Source: Methylacidiphilum infernorum V4
Lineage (GTDB): Bacteria > Verrucomicrobiota > Verrucomicrobiia > Methylacidiphilales > Methylacidiphilaceae
Direction of reading: 5' to 3'
Assembly (NCBI RefSeq): GCF_000019665.1
Contig: NC_010794.1
Span: 806,001 to 870,000 of the forward strand
DNA: 64,000 nt
Shown piece after piece: positions 54,901 through 64,000 of this stretch. Numbering within the stretch: position 1 is the stretch's first letter; every line of letters begins with the position of its first letter. The position numbers and the translations under genes were made by a program. The notes beneath the pieces were generated by a model. It searched no databases. It was not told the origin of the DNA and saw only the letters and a list, made by a program, of their open reading frames with translations.

Positions 54901-57273
54901 CTACTGCTCCGCCGCCGGGTTAGACCATGTCCAATTTTTTATCTCGGGCATGTCATCGAGATGCGTCCGGACAAAGGTCGAGTGTTCGACGATCTTCTGT
55001 TCAAAGAAACCGATTAATTCTTCGGCTTTGCTTCGAAGATGGGGAATCCCCTTGAGAGCATACTTGATGGCGTCAATAGCCAAATTGTATCGACTCATCT
55101 TGTTTAATATAACCATGTCGAAAGATGTAGTGGTTGTCCCTTCTTCTTGGTAGCCACGAACGTGAAATCTGCCGGGATTGGGCCTTCCATGAACAAGATC
55201 GTGAACCATCCGGGGATACCCATGAAATGCGAAAAGTACGGGTTGAGAAGCGCTAAAGAGATTAATGAAATTGATATCATCCATTCCATGGGGATGGTAG
55301 GCTGGGGGAGAAAGGGTCATGAGGTCAACGACATTCACGACTCTTACCTTGAGCTCGGGAAAATGCTTTTGCAAAAGCCAAGAAGCAGCAACGGTTTCGA
55401 GGGTAGGGACATCCCCGGCACATCCGAGGATAATGTCTGGATTGCCCCTGTCATTGCTTGCCCACGACCATAGAGAAGCTCCCCGGGCGCAATGGGCCCG
55501 AGCCTCGTTCATGTCTAACCAGTCCAGGGAAGGTTGTTTTTCGGCGATGACCAGGTTAATATAGTTTCTGCTTCTTAGGCAGTGATCCATCACGGCGAGC
55601 AGGGTATTGGTATCGGCAGGGAGATATATCCTGATTACATGGCCCTTTTTGTTGATCAGGGTATCGATAAATCCCGGTCCCTGGTGAGTATAACCATCAT
55701 ATTCCTGCCGCCAAACGTGGGAAGACAAAAGATAGTTTAAGGAAGCTATGGGCTTTCTCCAAGGAATCTCTCGGTAGAGTTTTAGCCATTTGGCATGCTG
55801 GCTGGCCATGGAATCGAGGATCATGGCAAAAGCTTCGTAAGAGACTAACAAGCCATGTCCTCCGCTGAGCAGATAGCCCTCAAGCCATCCTTGACAGCAG
55901 TGTTCACTCAAAATTTCCATTACTCTTCCATCTGGAGAAAGATGGTCATCCTCTGGATACGTCTTGGAAACAAAACAGCGGTTTGTTACCTCGAATACCG
56001 CGGAGAGCCGGTTGGAATCGGTTTCATCGGGACAAAATAGGCGGAAGTTGTTGGGATTTCTCCGCATCACGTCACGAATGTATTTTCCCAAGACATGGGT
56101 GGGTTCAGAAAAGGAGCTCCCCGGTTGCTTGACGGGCACCCTGTATTCGGTGAAATCGGGCAACGCCAAGTCTACGAGCAAGCCACCTCCATTAGCATAG
56201 GGATTTGATCCCATCCGAAGGGTTCCTTTTGGGGCGAGGGCTTGCAGATCCTCTCTGAGCTTTCCTTTTTCATCAAAAAGCTTTTCAGGATGGTAACTTT
56301 TGAGCCAAGATTCGAGAATTTTTAAATGTTCAGGATTTTCTCGCACGTCCATGAGCGGGCTCCTATGAGAACGGTAGGTGCCTTCGATCCGTACTCCATC
56401 TACTTCTTTTGGTCCCGTCCATCCGTCGGGAGTCCTGAATATGATGATGGGCCATTTGGGCTTACCCTTCAGCCTCTTTTCCTTGGCTTCGTTTTGGATT
56501 TGTCGAATGGCCAAGTAAGCTTTATCGAGAACCTGGGCTAGCTCTGTGTGGACCTTGTAGGGATCACTGCCGCAAACAAAGAAAGGCTCGTATCCTAAAC
56601 CGGAAAAATAGAGGGCTATATCTTGATCCTCCATCCTTCCAAAAAGGGTTGGACCCGAGAGTTTACCGTCATTGACGTGGAAAAAGGGAAGGACGGCTCC
56701 ATCCCTGGAAGGATTCAGAAAATTGATCGATTGCCAGCTTGCGGCTAGGGGTCCCGTCTCCGCTTCCCCATCGCTTACCACTGCAGCAACAATAAGCTCT
56801 GGATGATCAAAGGCCGCTCCAAAGGCGTGCAGAAGAGAATAACCCAACTCCCCTCCTTCATGGATCGATCCGGGTGTCATCGCGCTCACGTGGCTGGGAA
56901 CCCCTCCAGGAGACGAGAATTGCCTGCAAAAGAGGGTAAGCCCATCGATATCCTGGGTTATTTCCGGGTAAAATTCCGTATAGGTCCCTTCCAGGTAGAG
57001 ATTGGCGAGTATTGCCGATGAACAATGGCCGGGACCGGTTATGAAAAGGAATTGGGAGTTGGTTTTCTGGATTAACCGGTTGAGCTGGACGTAAATGAGA
57101 TTAAGACCGGGAGCAGATCCCCAATGTCCACGGATCCGGGGTTTAAGGTGTTCGGATTTTAAAGGGACGCGCAAAAGGGGGTTTTCTTTTAAATAAAATT
57201 GGGCTGCTGAAAGATAGTTTGCCGCATTCCAATACTCCACGTAGAGATCGATGTTTTCCAGCTCAGCGCTCAT
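54901..57273 (-). CDS. xfp: Xylulose-5-phosphate/fructose-6-phosphate phosphoketolase
   Basis: A 790-residue thiamine diphosphate enzyme forming acetyl phosphate from ketose phosphates. The start is the ATG at 57271-57273 (MSAELENIDLYVEYWN), with AAGGAGG seven bases ahead; the longer frame upstream is not supported. Signature blocks: LIRGHWGS-like RIRGHWGSAPGLNLIYVQLN, FITGPGHCSSAILANLYLEG, SPGGVPSHVSAMTPGSIHEG with GELGYSLLHAFGAAFD, and VVSDGEAETGPLAASW with the TPP-binding region. The C-terminal part has SYEAFAMILDSMASQHAKW and HQGPGFIDTLINKK. With acetate kinase or phosphotransacetylase (not in this window) it would feed acetyl-CoA to the glyoxylate shunt. Confidence 0.96.
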   Translation of the reverse strand: MSAELENIDLYVEYWNAANYLSAAQFYLKENPLLRVPLKSEHLKPRIRGHWGSAPGLNLIYVQLNRLIQKTNSQFLFITGPGHCSSAILANLYLEGTYTEFYPEITQDIDGLTLFCRQFSSPGGVPSHVSAMTPGSIHEGGELGYSLLHAFGAAFDHPELIVAAVVSDGEAETGPLAASWQSINFLNPSRDGAVLPFFHVNDGKLSGPTLFGRMEDQDIALYFSGLGYEPFFVCGSDPYKVHTELAQVLDKAYLAIRQIQNEAKEKRLKGKPKWPIIIFRTPDGWTGPKEVDGVRIEGTYRSHRSPLMDVRENPEHLKILESWLKSYHPEKLFDEKGKLREDLQALAPKGTLRMGSNPYANGGGLLVDLALPDFTEYRVPVKQPGSSFSEPTHVLGKYIRDVMRRNPNNFRLFCPDETDSNRLSAVFEVTNRCFVSKTYPEDDHLSPDGRVMEILSEHCCQGWLEGYLLSGGHGLLVSYEAFAMILDSMASQHAKWLKLYREIPWRKPIASLNYLLSSHVWRQEYDGYTHQGPGFIDTLINKKGHVIRIYLPADTNTLLAVMDHCLRSRNYINLVIAEKQPSLDWLDMNEARAHCARGASLWSWASNDRGNPDIILGCAGDVPTLETVAASWLLQKHFPELKVRVVNVVDLMTLSPPAYHPHGMDDINFINLFSASQPVLFAFHGYPRMVHDLVHGRPNPGRFHVRGYQEEGTTTTSFDMVILNKMSRYNLAIDAIKYALKGIPHLRSKAEELIGFFEQKIVEHSTFVRTHLDDMPEIKNWTWSNPAAEQ

Positions 57274-57407
57274 GGGATGCCTCCTTGTCTTCGGTGTTCT
57301 TGCCTCGAATTTGTTTTTGAATGTCCCCAAGAAATAAACAGGAAGAAAAAGTCGAAAGTTTCTTGAGGCCAAACCTTAAAGCTGAAGGTCATTTCTCCAG
57401 CCATTTT

Positions 57408-59975
57408 TTATGACTCTCCTTTCTTGGGTGTGGGCTGATTACTTGTTTTTTTTCTTTTAGGCTTTTTCTTGGCAGCTGTTTCTTTCTCTTTCTTTTCCTT
57501 TTGAGTGGAAGAAGAAGTCCTATTCTTGTTGTTTGCCCCGGCAGGGAATTCAAAGCCAAGCTTTCCTTTATCTTTTAAAACGAGATAGGCAGAAAAGTTT
57601 TTTTTCTTTTTTTTGGACCGGAAGTGGGTAAGCAAAGAAGTCTTTTTTTCAAGGAGAAGCTTTTTCATCTCTTCTCTTGAAATCTCCTGTTCTAAAATCT
57701 TTTTGTTTACTTTAAAAGGGCATTTGTGGCTGTTTTGATCGGAAAAATAATTCAAGCAGGCGTAGTATTCCTTGGCTTCGAGAACAGGGGAGTTGTCTAT
57801 GGGGCAAGAACCAAGAGATTCCTCGGAAAGGATCTGTTTATCTTCTCCTTGGGATTCATCTTTTTCAAACTCGAAACGGAGGGTTCCCCTCTCATCTTCC
57901 AGTTTTAGGGTTGCCGTGAAGGGTTGACCTTTTTTGTTATAAAATCCTTTCAAGGGCCCGATCGTTCTTTGACTGATCAATTTTTCCAGTTCATCGGGAA
58001 ATAACGGTCTACCCGCAATGTATTTATTAACATGAAAAGAGCCATCCGGGGCTTGATACTCGTAGAGAGTTTCTTCAATAGCTTTACCTTGGGGGGTAAA
58101 CAAGGGAAGAGCCTTTTTCACGTTGGCGATTGATCCCAAGGCCTTGGCTTTATCCACGATTGAAGCCGTGAGTTGGTAGATCTCCTCCATGAATTTTTCC
58201 TGGGAATATTTCTCTTTTTCCATCATTTGAAGCTTAAATTCCCATTCCCCGGTGAGTTCTGCAGATCTTAGAGTTTGGATTTGGGCTGCAGAAAGCAGTT
58301 CTATAAGGGCAAAGGCCTTAGGAGTGGCAACCAGGGCCTTGCCGTCTTGCCTTCTTATGTAGCCATCTTCTATGAGTCCCTCGATAATTCCGGCTCTTGT
58401 TGCCGGCGTCCCTAACCCTTTCTTGGCCATCGCTTCTCTGAGTGTTTCATCCTCGACGAGCTTGCCTGCACTTTCCATGGCCGAAAGGAGTGTCGCTTCG
58501 GTAAAATGAGCAGGAGGTTTAGTTTCCTTGGCGATTTTTTCCATCGCCAGGTTAAGCACTTTTTCTCCCTGTTCTATGGGACAAAGGACGTCTTCTTCCG
58601 TGTTTTGGGCAGGATTGGAATCCCTGTACACTTTTAACCATCCTGCCGACTTGAGTATTTTGCCTTCAGTCCTAAAGCTTTCCTCTTCGACAACCGTTAT
58701 CCTTTTGGTGATTTCCCACTGGGCTGGAGGATAAAAGGTGGCCAAGAATCTCCGGACGATTAATTGGTAGATTTTTTCCTCGTTAGCATTGAGGGTAGTC
58801 GGCTTGTGCGTCGTAGGAATGATGGCAAAATGATCGGAAACTTTCTGGTTATTGAAAATCTTGTTGGCGGGCTGAACCCAATTTTGGGAAAGAATTTCCC
58901 GGGCGAAAGTCTCGAAGGGACCATGGGAAAGGTTTTTCAGGACTTCCTTGACTCTAGGGACATAGTCCTCGGGGAGAAACTTCGAATCGGTTCGTGGATA
59001 GGTGATCAGTTTGTGATTTTCGTATAAGGATTGTACAATCTGCAAAGTTCTTTGAGCACTGAAACCAAAACGGTTGTTGGCTTCTCTTTGCAAGCTGGTC
59101 AGATCGTAGAGAAGGGGAGGGGATTGCTGGGAAACTTTTTTTTCTTCGGTGACTATCCCTTCTTTGTTCAAGCATTTTTCAATGATACTTTGGCATTGAT
59201 CCTCATTTTCTATCCGTTCGGGATGGTTATCTTCTCCTTCATGTTGGGAATTCCTTGAGAACCACTTCGCCTTGTACTCTCCCTGCTTGGATCTAAAGGT
59301 GGCCAGGATTTCCCAGTATGGTTTTGGTTGGAAAGAGAGGATTTCTTTGTCTCTTTCGACAACGAGTGCCAGTGTTGGAGTTTGAACCCTCCCTACGGAA
59401 GTGAGTCTAAAGCCCTTGGAGTTGGAGTGAAGAGCTGTGAGGGCCCTTGTCCCATTGATCCCGATAAGCCAATCACTTTCAGACCTGGAGACCGCAGCAC
59501 AAGCCAATCCTTCTACTTCTCTAAGCGGTCTTAAATTTTTAAAAGCCTCTATAATGGCATCCTTGGTCATGGATTGTAGCCAGAGTCTTTGGATAGGCTT
59601 ATTGACTTGTGCAAAACGGATGAGATAGCGAAAAACCAGTTCTCCTTCTCTTCCAGCATCACAGGCATTGATAATAAGGTCGACGTCTTCTCTGTGGAGC
59701 AGTGAAAGGAGGAGATTGAGCCTGTCCTTGTGTTTTTGAATAGGTTTTAAAGAAAAGGAAGAAGGCAGTATGGGGAGGTTGGATAAAGACCACTGCCTAT
59801 GACGGCTGTCCATTTCAGCGGGAAGACAGAGCTCGACGACGTGACCTACCGCCGAGCTGATGATCATCCGGTCATTTTCATAAATGTCTTTTCTTCCCTT
59901 AGGAAAACCTCCTAAGGCTTCGGCTATATCTTGAGCTACACTCGGTTTTTCAGCAATCACTAATGTTTTGCCCAT
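57408..59975 (-). CDS. topB: DNA topoisomerase III (type IA)
   Basis: An 855-residue type IA topoisomerase. The Toprim domain starts GKTLVIAEKPSVAQDIAEAL and carries the acidic motif INACDAGREGELVFRYLI (DxD-type, about 106-123). The active-site Tyr lies in LITYPRTDSKFLPEDY (about 317-332); other core motifs are GRVQTPTLALVVERD and KLVEDETLREAMAKKGLGTP, followed by ATRAGIIEGLI. The region 590-790 holds repeated short domains, with two Cys blocks that may be degenerate zinc ribbons. The last about 45 residues are Lys-rich with many Thr and Pro (a KKKPKRKKTSNQPTPKK tail), probably contacting DNA. It is in line with dprA, 120 bases downstream of it. Confidence 0.93.
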   Translation of the reverse strand: MGKTLVIAEKPSVAQDIAEALGGFPKGRKDIYENDRMIISSAVGHVVELCLPAEMDSRHRQWSLSNLPILPSSFSLKPIQKHKDRLNLLLSLLHREDVDLIINACDAGREGELVFRYLIRFAQVNKPIQRLWLQSMTKDAIIEAFKNLRPLREVEGLACAAVSRSESDWLIGINGTRALTALHSNSKGFRLTSVGRVQTPTLALVVERDKEILSFQPKPYWEILATFRSKQGEYKAKWFSRNSQHEGEDNHPERIENEDQCQSIIEKCLNKEGIVTEEKKVSQQSPPLLYDLTSLQREANNRFGFSAQRTLQIVQSLYENHKLITYPRTDSKFLPEDYVPRVKEVLKNLSHGPFETFAREILSQNWVQPANKIFNNQKVSDHFAIIPTTHKPTTLNANEEKIYQLIVRRFLATFYPPAQWEITKRITVVEEESFRTEGKILKSAGWLKVYRDSNPAQNTEEDVLCPIEQGEKVLNLAMEKIAKETKPPAHFTEATLLSAMESAGKLVEDETLREAMAKKGLGTPATRAGIIEGLIEDGYIRRQDGKALVATPKAFALIELLSAAQIQTLRSAELTGEWEFKLQMMEKEKYSQEKFMEEIYQLTASIVDKAKALGSIANVKKALPLFTPQGKAIEETLYEYQAPDGSFHVNKYIAGRPLFPDELEKLISQRTIGPLKGFYNKKGQPFTATLKLEDERGTLRFEFEKDESQGEDKQILSEESLGSCPIDNSPVLEAKEYYACLNYFSDQNSHKCPFKVNKKILEQEISREEMKKLLLEKKTSLLTHFRSKKKKKNFSAYLVLKDKGKLGFEFPAGANNKNRTSSSTQKEKKEKETAAKKKPKRKKTSNQPTPKKGES

Positions 59976-60096
59976 GGAGAATTACACCATTATCATCTAT
60001 GTTTATGCTACTGTTGATTGCAAAAGTATTTTTATCAAGTTGATCCATCGACCCCAAGGCCTCTGGCAATCTCGTGTTGATTTTTTTTTAAGTTTT

Positions 60097-61239
60097 CTAG
60101 ATCTTGGCATAACGGTTTCCGGGAAGCTGTTGGACGATTTTTTTCATCTCTAAGCGAATGAGAAGGGGACAAAGCACAGAGACGGCCAAATCCGTTTTTT
60201 CTGCAAGTTCATCTAACGACATTTCTTGGTCATTTAAAGCTTCATAAACCAAACGCTCATCCTTGGAAAGCTCTATCGCTATTGGGGTTTGATCCTTTCT
60301 GTTCATCTTTTTTGAGTCAACTTTGACCTTGGGATGCAAGTAGTGGATTTCTTCTAGGATGTCCTGCAACTGGTCAACGAGCTTTGCCCCTTGTTTAATG
60401 AGCTGATTGGGGCCAAAGGAACAGGGATTATCGATTCTTCCGGGAACGGCAAAAACAAGCCTTCCTTGTTCAAGGGCCAGTTGAGCCGTCAAAAGAGCTC
60501 CACTTCCTTGAGCTGCTTCTACAATAACCACTCCGACAGACAGTCCGCTTATTATTCTATTTCTCAGCGGAAAAGTAAAACGGGTTGGAGCTGTTCCCAT
60601 TGGAAATTCACTTATAAGAAGGCCTTGGGCCGATATTCTTTCTGAAAGTTCATAATTTTGCGCAGGATAACAGTGGTCGATACCCGATCCCAGGACAGCC
60701 CATGTGGTTCCATTGGCGGCAAGGGCTCCGAGATGGGCTTGGGTATCTATGCCTAGGGCAAAGCCGGAAATAACGGGAAACCCGGCATAGGCTATCTGGT
60801 AAGCCAGTTTTCTTGCCGTTTGTATTCCATAAGGGGTAGGATTTCTCGTCCCGACTAGAGCAATGGCATTTTGCCAATGTTTCGGAATTTTTCCTTTTAT
60901 AAAAAGCAAGAGGGGAGGAGAGTCGATTTCCCGGAGTAAAGGAGGATAAAACTCCTCTTCATAACAAACGATATCGATTTGCTGCTTGAGACAAAGATTA
61001 ATCTGCTGGTCGATCCAGGTTTTCTCTTCTGGCTTGAAGATTTTCTCGATCATTTTTGTGGGTAGCCCACATCGTTCAGATATGTTCCTTGGGGAAGACT
61101 GGAAAACATTTTCGATGTTTCCCAAGGCCTTGATCATTTTTAGGGCTGTTTTTGATCCTATGCTTGCTGCCTGTAAAAGCCGGAGGTATAATCGTATTTT
61201 TGATACGTCCATAAAGGCCGATAGTTCTAGGTTAGGCAA
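60097..61239 (-). CDS. dprA: DNA processing protein DprA
   Basis: A 380-residue protein that loads RecA on incoming single-stranded DNA in natural transformation. The central Rossmann-like DprA domain has IALVGTRNPTPYGIQTARKL (about 128-147), VISGFALGIDTQAHLGALAA (about 153-172), GSGIDHCYPAQNYEL (about 182-196), and PLRNRIISGLSVGVVIVEA (about 222-240). A C-terminal winged-helix domain follows (about 315-378, LDELAEKTDLAVSVLCPLLI). The TTG start at 61239 overlaps the aroB stop and has AAGAGG ahead; an ATG at 61212 is the alternative. Confidence 0.94.
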   Translation of the reverse strand: MPNLELSAFMDVSKIRLYLRLLQAASIGSKTALKMIKALGNIENVFQSSPRNISERCGLPTKMIEKIFKPEEKTWIDQQINLCLKQQIDIVCYEEEFYPPLLREIDSPPLLLFIKGKIPKHWQNAIALVGTRNPTPYGIQTARKLAYQIAYAGFPVISGFALGIDTQAHLGALAANGTTWAVLGSGIDHCYPAQNYELSERISAQGLLISEFPMGTAPTRFTFPLRNRIISGLSVGVVIVEAAQGSGALLTAQLALEQGRLVFAVPGRIDNPCSFGPNQLIKQGAKLVDQLQDILEEIHYLHPKVKVDSKKMNRKDQTPIAIELSKDERLVYEALNDQEMSLDELAEKTDLAVSVLCPLLIRLEMKKIVQQLPGNRYAKI

Positions 61240-62308
61240 GAACCTCTTTCAAGATCCAATCGATATCCTCTTTTGTTATGTCCTTACTGGTTATAGGTAG
61301 GCCGATTTTTTGAAGAAGTATCCAACTGATTGTTCCCCTCTCTCTTTTTTTGTCCAATTGAAGGGCTTCGAGCACATCTTTTTTGGAGAGACCCCTGGCT
61401 TTGAGCGGAAGAGAATAGAGTTGTAAAATTTTTTTCAATCTTTGGGTGGATTCATCGGGGAAAGACAGCAGGCGGTTAGAAAGCAGGCAGCTGGCGTGCA
61501 TCCCAATAGCTACGGCTTCTCCATGGAGGAGATCTTTGTAACCGTTGGCTGCCTCAAGAGCGTGACCAAGGGTATGACCAAAATTGAGAATAGCCCTTCG
61601 GCCGGTCTGTTCCCGTTCATCTTCGCCTACGACCTCCGCTTTTATCTCGACGCTCCTTTTTATGAGGTAGAGCAAGTCGGATTGCTCTTTTTTTTCAATT
61701 TCGTCCAGCAGCTTTTGATCGCTGATCATGCCATACTTGATGATTTCGGCCATGCCTGCACTGATGAGCCTAGGGGAAAGGGTAGCTAAAACTTCCGGAT
61801 CGATCCATACTTCAAGAGGTTGATAGAAAGAACCGACGAGATTTTTCCCTTGGGGGAGATTGATTCCCGTTTTGCCCCCGATGGAACTATCAACCATGGA
61901 CAGGAGGGTGGTGGGAACGAGAACATAAGATATACCTCTTAGAAAGATCGAAGCGGCGAATCCGGCTACATCCCCCAAGACACCTCCGCCTACGGCGATA
62001 ATCGTACTTTTCCGATCGAGTTTCATTTCGGCTAGGGCCGTAACGATTGTTTCAAGAGTTTTGAAGCTTTTTGAGCCCTCTCCAGAGGGTATAGCTAAAG
62101 CTTGGGGTTCGAAATCATGGGCTTTTAAAGAATCGATCAGTGTCGTGGCGTAAGTTTCAACGGCTTGATCAAACAAAAGAGCTATTTTTTTTTCTAGCTT
62201 GAGTTGTCGGGCAAGACTTCCGCCTTCCTGCAATAATCCTTTGCCTATACGTACAAAGTAATTTCTGCTTGGTGTAGAAACTTTTATGTTCATTCTTGCA
62301 GCGTTCAT
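61232..62308 (-). CDS. aroB: 3-dehydroquinate synthase
   Basis: A 358-residue enzyme of the shikimate pathway, converting DAHP to 3-dehydroquinate with NAD and a divalent metal. Motifs: TIIAVGGGVLGDVAGFAASI (NAD-binding, about 100-119), RGISYVLVPTTLLSMVDSSI with GGKTGINLPQGKNLVGSFYQ, and the metal ligands Glu (ISAGMAEIIKYGMI) and two His (RAILNFGHTLGHALEA, and LLHGEAVAIGMH). It overlaps dnaE by four bases (ATGA) and dprA by eight, so dnaE-aroB-dprA is a tightly coupled run. Confidence 0.96.
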   Translation of the reverse strand: MNAARMNIKVSTPSRNYFVRIGKGLLQEGGSLARQLKLEKKIALLFDQAVETYATTLIDSLKAHDFEPQALAIPSGEGSKSFKTLETIVTALAEMKLDRKSTIIAVGGGVLGDVAGFAASIFLRGISYVLVPTTLLSMVDSSIGGKTGINLPQGKNLVGSFYQPLEVWIDPEVLATLSPRLISAGMAEIIKYGMISDQKLLDEIEKKEQSDLLYLIKRSVEIKAEVVGEDEREQTGRRAILNFGHTLGHALEAANGYKDLLHGEAVAIGMHASCLLSNRLLSFPDESTQRLKKILQLYSLPLKARGLSKKDVLEALQLDKKRERGTISWILLQKIGLPITSKDITKEDIDWILKEVLA

Positions 62309-63999
62309 GATGAGCGTTCGTTTTTTCTCCTCGAGTAGGAGTTGTATTGTGGTTTCTTTAATTCCAGGTTTATCGATCCGGGGGTAAACAGGGAGAAAAG
62401 CTTTTCCATAAAAGGAATGGAAAGCTTGACAAAAAATTCTCTACCCACTTCGATGTTGCAAATGATCCCCTCGTTTTTAACGTAGCGAAAAACGACAGGG
62501 ATGTCGCCACGGTTTTCCAGGAAAAGCTCGTAGAGTTTTTTCCATGGATCAGCTCCCCCCTGTCCTTCTTTTACGGTTATAACAAGAGATGTCGGTAAGC
62601 TTTGCAGGGCTTCTTCAATGGTGTAAAGATGTTCAGATCGGATCGAAACCGCATTTTCCCTACAGCTGAGTTGTCCATCCACGACAAAGGCTGTTGTTGT
62701 CCAGTGATCGATCAAGGAACTCGACAGATTATCCTTAAAAAGGATGACTTCGATGTGACCCGTTTGGTCTTCGAGAATCAGTTTAAAATACGGCTTTTTG
62801 GATTTCTGGGATGTTTTCTTTTCAATATGGGTGATCATCCCGGGGACATAAAGCCGGCTATTATCGGCAAGCTCTTTTAAGGAGGAGATAGGCTCGTTTT
62901 GAAAAAGCCTTATCCACGACATCCATTCATCCAAGGGATGACTGCTGAGGTAAGTTCCTAAGAGTTCTTTTTCCCAGTGAAGACGGATGTTCAATGGGTA
63001 GTCTTCACCTTTTGCGCTGGACTGCCGATCGGTAGGATCAATGAAATTATGCTCTTCAAAAAGGTTTTGTTGACCGCTTAATCTTTCCTTTGAGGTTATG
63101 CTTCCTGCGGATAAAGCTGCAGGCAAACTCTCTAACAATTCCTTTCGACTTCTCCCGAGGCTGTCACAAGCCCCCGACTTAATTAAACTCTCTAGGATTT
63201 TTTTGTTTAAAGTTCGACCGCTTATCCTTAAGCATAAATCAAAGAGAGAATGGTAGGAGCCCCTTTTTTTCCTCGATTCAACTATGGCCTCAGCGGCTGC
63301 TTCTCCGACATTTTTGATAGCCGATAGTCCCCACCGGATGGAGCCGCCTTCGACCGAAAAACGGACTTCACTTTTGGAAATATCCGGAGGCAATACCCCG
63401 ATGCCCATTCTCCGGCATTCGGATACAAGCAGTTCTATTTTTTCCGTGTCCCCGGATTCATAGGAAAGAAGTGTACACAGGTAAAAAACCGGGTAATTGG
63501 CTTTTAAATAGGCGGTAACATAAGCAAGATAGCCGTAACAGGCGCTATGGGCTTTATTAAAACCGTAGCCAGCAAACTTTTCTAGGGTTTCAAAAATCTG
63601 AATCGCTTTTTCTTCGGGAATATTGTTTTTTTCCTTGCAACCTTTGATAAACTGGTCCCTTTGCTTGCGCATCTCTTCAGGCTTTTTCTTCCCCATAGCT
63701 CTCCTGAGCAGGTCGGATTCTCCCAGGGAATACCCTGCAAGAACGTTGGCTGCTTGCATAACCTGTTCTTGGTAAATCATCACCCCGTACGTATCTTTGA
63801 GAATGGGTTCTAGAAGAGGATGATCATAGGTAATGGGCACTTTTCCTAGTTTCCTATCCGCATAGGCCGGGATGTTTTCCATTGGTCCCGGTCTGTAAAG
63901 GGCTACTAAAGCGATAATGTCTTCAATGTTCCCGGGCTTGAGCTTTTTGACGAGCTCCACCATGCCCGAAGATTCCAGTTGAAATACTCCAATGGTTTG
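62305..63999 (-). CDS. dnaE: DNA polymerase III subunit alpha, C-terminal part (5' end outside window)
   Basis: The frame continues through the right window edge (codons upstream of 63963 read TIGVFQLESSGM, part of a conserved DnaE palm motif). Visible are IIALVALYRPGPMENIPAYA, GVMIYQEQVMQAANVLAGYS with LGESDLLRRAMGKK, and FNKAHSACYGYLAYVTAYLK, all from the polymerase fingers region. After the helix-hairpin-helix region comes a C-terminal OB fold (YVPGMITHIEKKTSQKSKKP, then YFKLILEDQTGHIEVILFKD) and a short tail. Catalytic replicative polymerase subunit, leading the dnaE-aroB-dprA run here. The PHP domain and catalytic aspartates lie outside the window. Confidence 0.95.
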   Translation of the reverse strand, partial: QTIGVFQLESSGMVELVKKLKPGNIEDIIALVALYRPGPMENIPAYADRKLGKVPITYDHPLLEPILKDTYGVMIYQEQVMQAANVLAGYSLGESDLLRRAMGKKKPEEMRKQRDQFIKGCKEKNNIPEEKAIQIFETLEKFAGYGFNKAHSACYGYLAYVTAYLKANYPVFYLCTLLSYESGDTEKIELLVSECRRMGIGVLPPDISKSEVRFSVEGGSIRWGLSAIKNVGEAAAEAIVESRKKRGSYHSLFDLCLRISGRTLNKKILESLIKSGACDSLGRSRKELLESLPAALSAGSITSKERLSGQQNLFEEHNFIDPTDRQSSAKGEDYPLNIRLHWEKELLGTYLSSHPLDEWMSWIRLFQNEPISSLKELADNSRLYVPGMITHIEKKTSQKSKKPYFKLILEDQTGHIEVILFKDNLSSSLIDHWTTTAFVVDGQLSCRENAVSIRSEHLYTIEEALQSLPTSLVITVKEGQGGADPWKKLYELFLENRGDIPVVFRYVKNEGIICNIEVGREFFVKLSIPFMEKLFSLFTPGSINLELKKPQYNSYSRRKNERSS

Positions 64000-64000
64000 T

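Overview
The window looks like chromosomal DNA of a thermoacidophilic verrucomicrobial methanotroph of the Methylacidiphilum type. That assignment is an inference from gene content: the alpha-gamma end of an N-type ATP synthase operon, a glycolate oxidase operon beside a glyoxylate shunt, phosphoketolase, and moderate GC housekeeping DNA. No rRNA or other species marker is present, so it stays tentative.

Layout. 1-1200: end of an N-ATPase operon (alpha C-terminus, gamma). 1.2-10.5 kb: an accessory zone of gene-poor, decayed DNA surrounding an AT-rich four-gene cassette at 2.5-7.8 kb (multi-pass membrane protein, DruA/DUF4338-like protein, NurA-like nuclease, HerA-like ATPase). The cassette looks like a phage-defence system in a combination I do not recognise as a named system. 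10.5-33.4 kb: a large type III CRISPR-Cas region, nearly all on the minus strand. Its effector operon (33391 down to 25789) encodes a short Cas10 with GGDD but no HD domain, a Cas7-Cas5-Cas11-like fusion, a double Cas7, a small Csx19-position protein, and a Cas7 with a large insertion. This is the architecture called III-D variant (III-Dv). Adaptation is represented by a Cas6-Cas1 fusion that is frameshifted just before the Cas1 catalytic domain, and by several cas2 copies.

The CRISPR part is a tandemly amplified module. The unit [cas2 - 3' end of cas1 - leader - short array] occurs repeatedly between 13.3 and 21.3 kb, each copy with its own leader and 2-7 spacers (25 repeats in all). One array was split by a 3.4 kb block carrying a broken cytidylate-kinase-like gene and duplicated coiled-coil/nuclease-like genes. 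On both sides of the arrays there are traces of a CARF-HEPN ribonuclease gene next to a cas7-insertion gene. At 10.5-13.3 kb the ribonuclease is intact and the cas7 is a remnant; at 24.9-27.8 kb the cas7 is intact and the ribonuclease is wrecked. Two related type III loci therefore seem to have decayed in complementary ways and may now work as one system.

33.4-35.2 kb is gene-poor. From 35.2 kb on the DNA is ordinary chromosome: PEP carboxykinase; a glycosyltransferase with a glycogen-debranching-type enzyme, isocitrate lyase and malate synthase in one run; glycolate oxidase GlcDEF; an outer-membrane beta-barrel protein; a tripartite EmrAB-TolC-like exporter with a divergent second MFS transporter; phosphoketolase; topoisomerase III; and a dnaE-aroB-dprA run cut by the window end. 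The metabolic genes fit recovery of C2 compounds (glycolate to glyoxylate to malate), gluconeogenesis and glycogen use.
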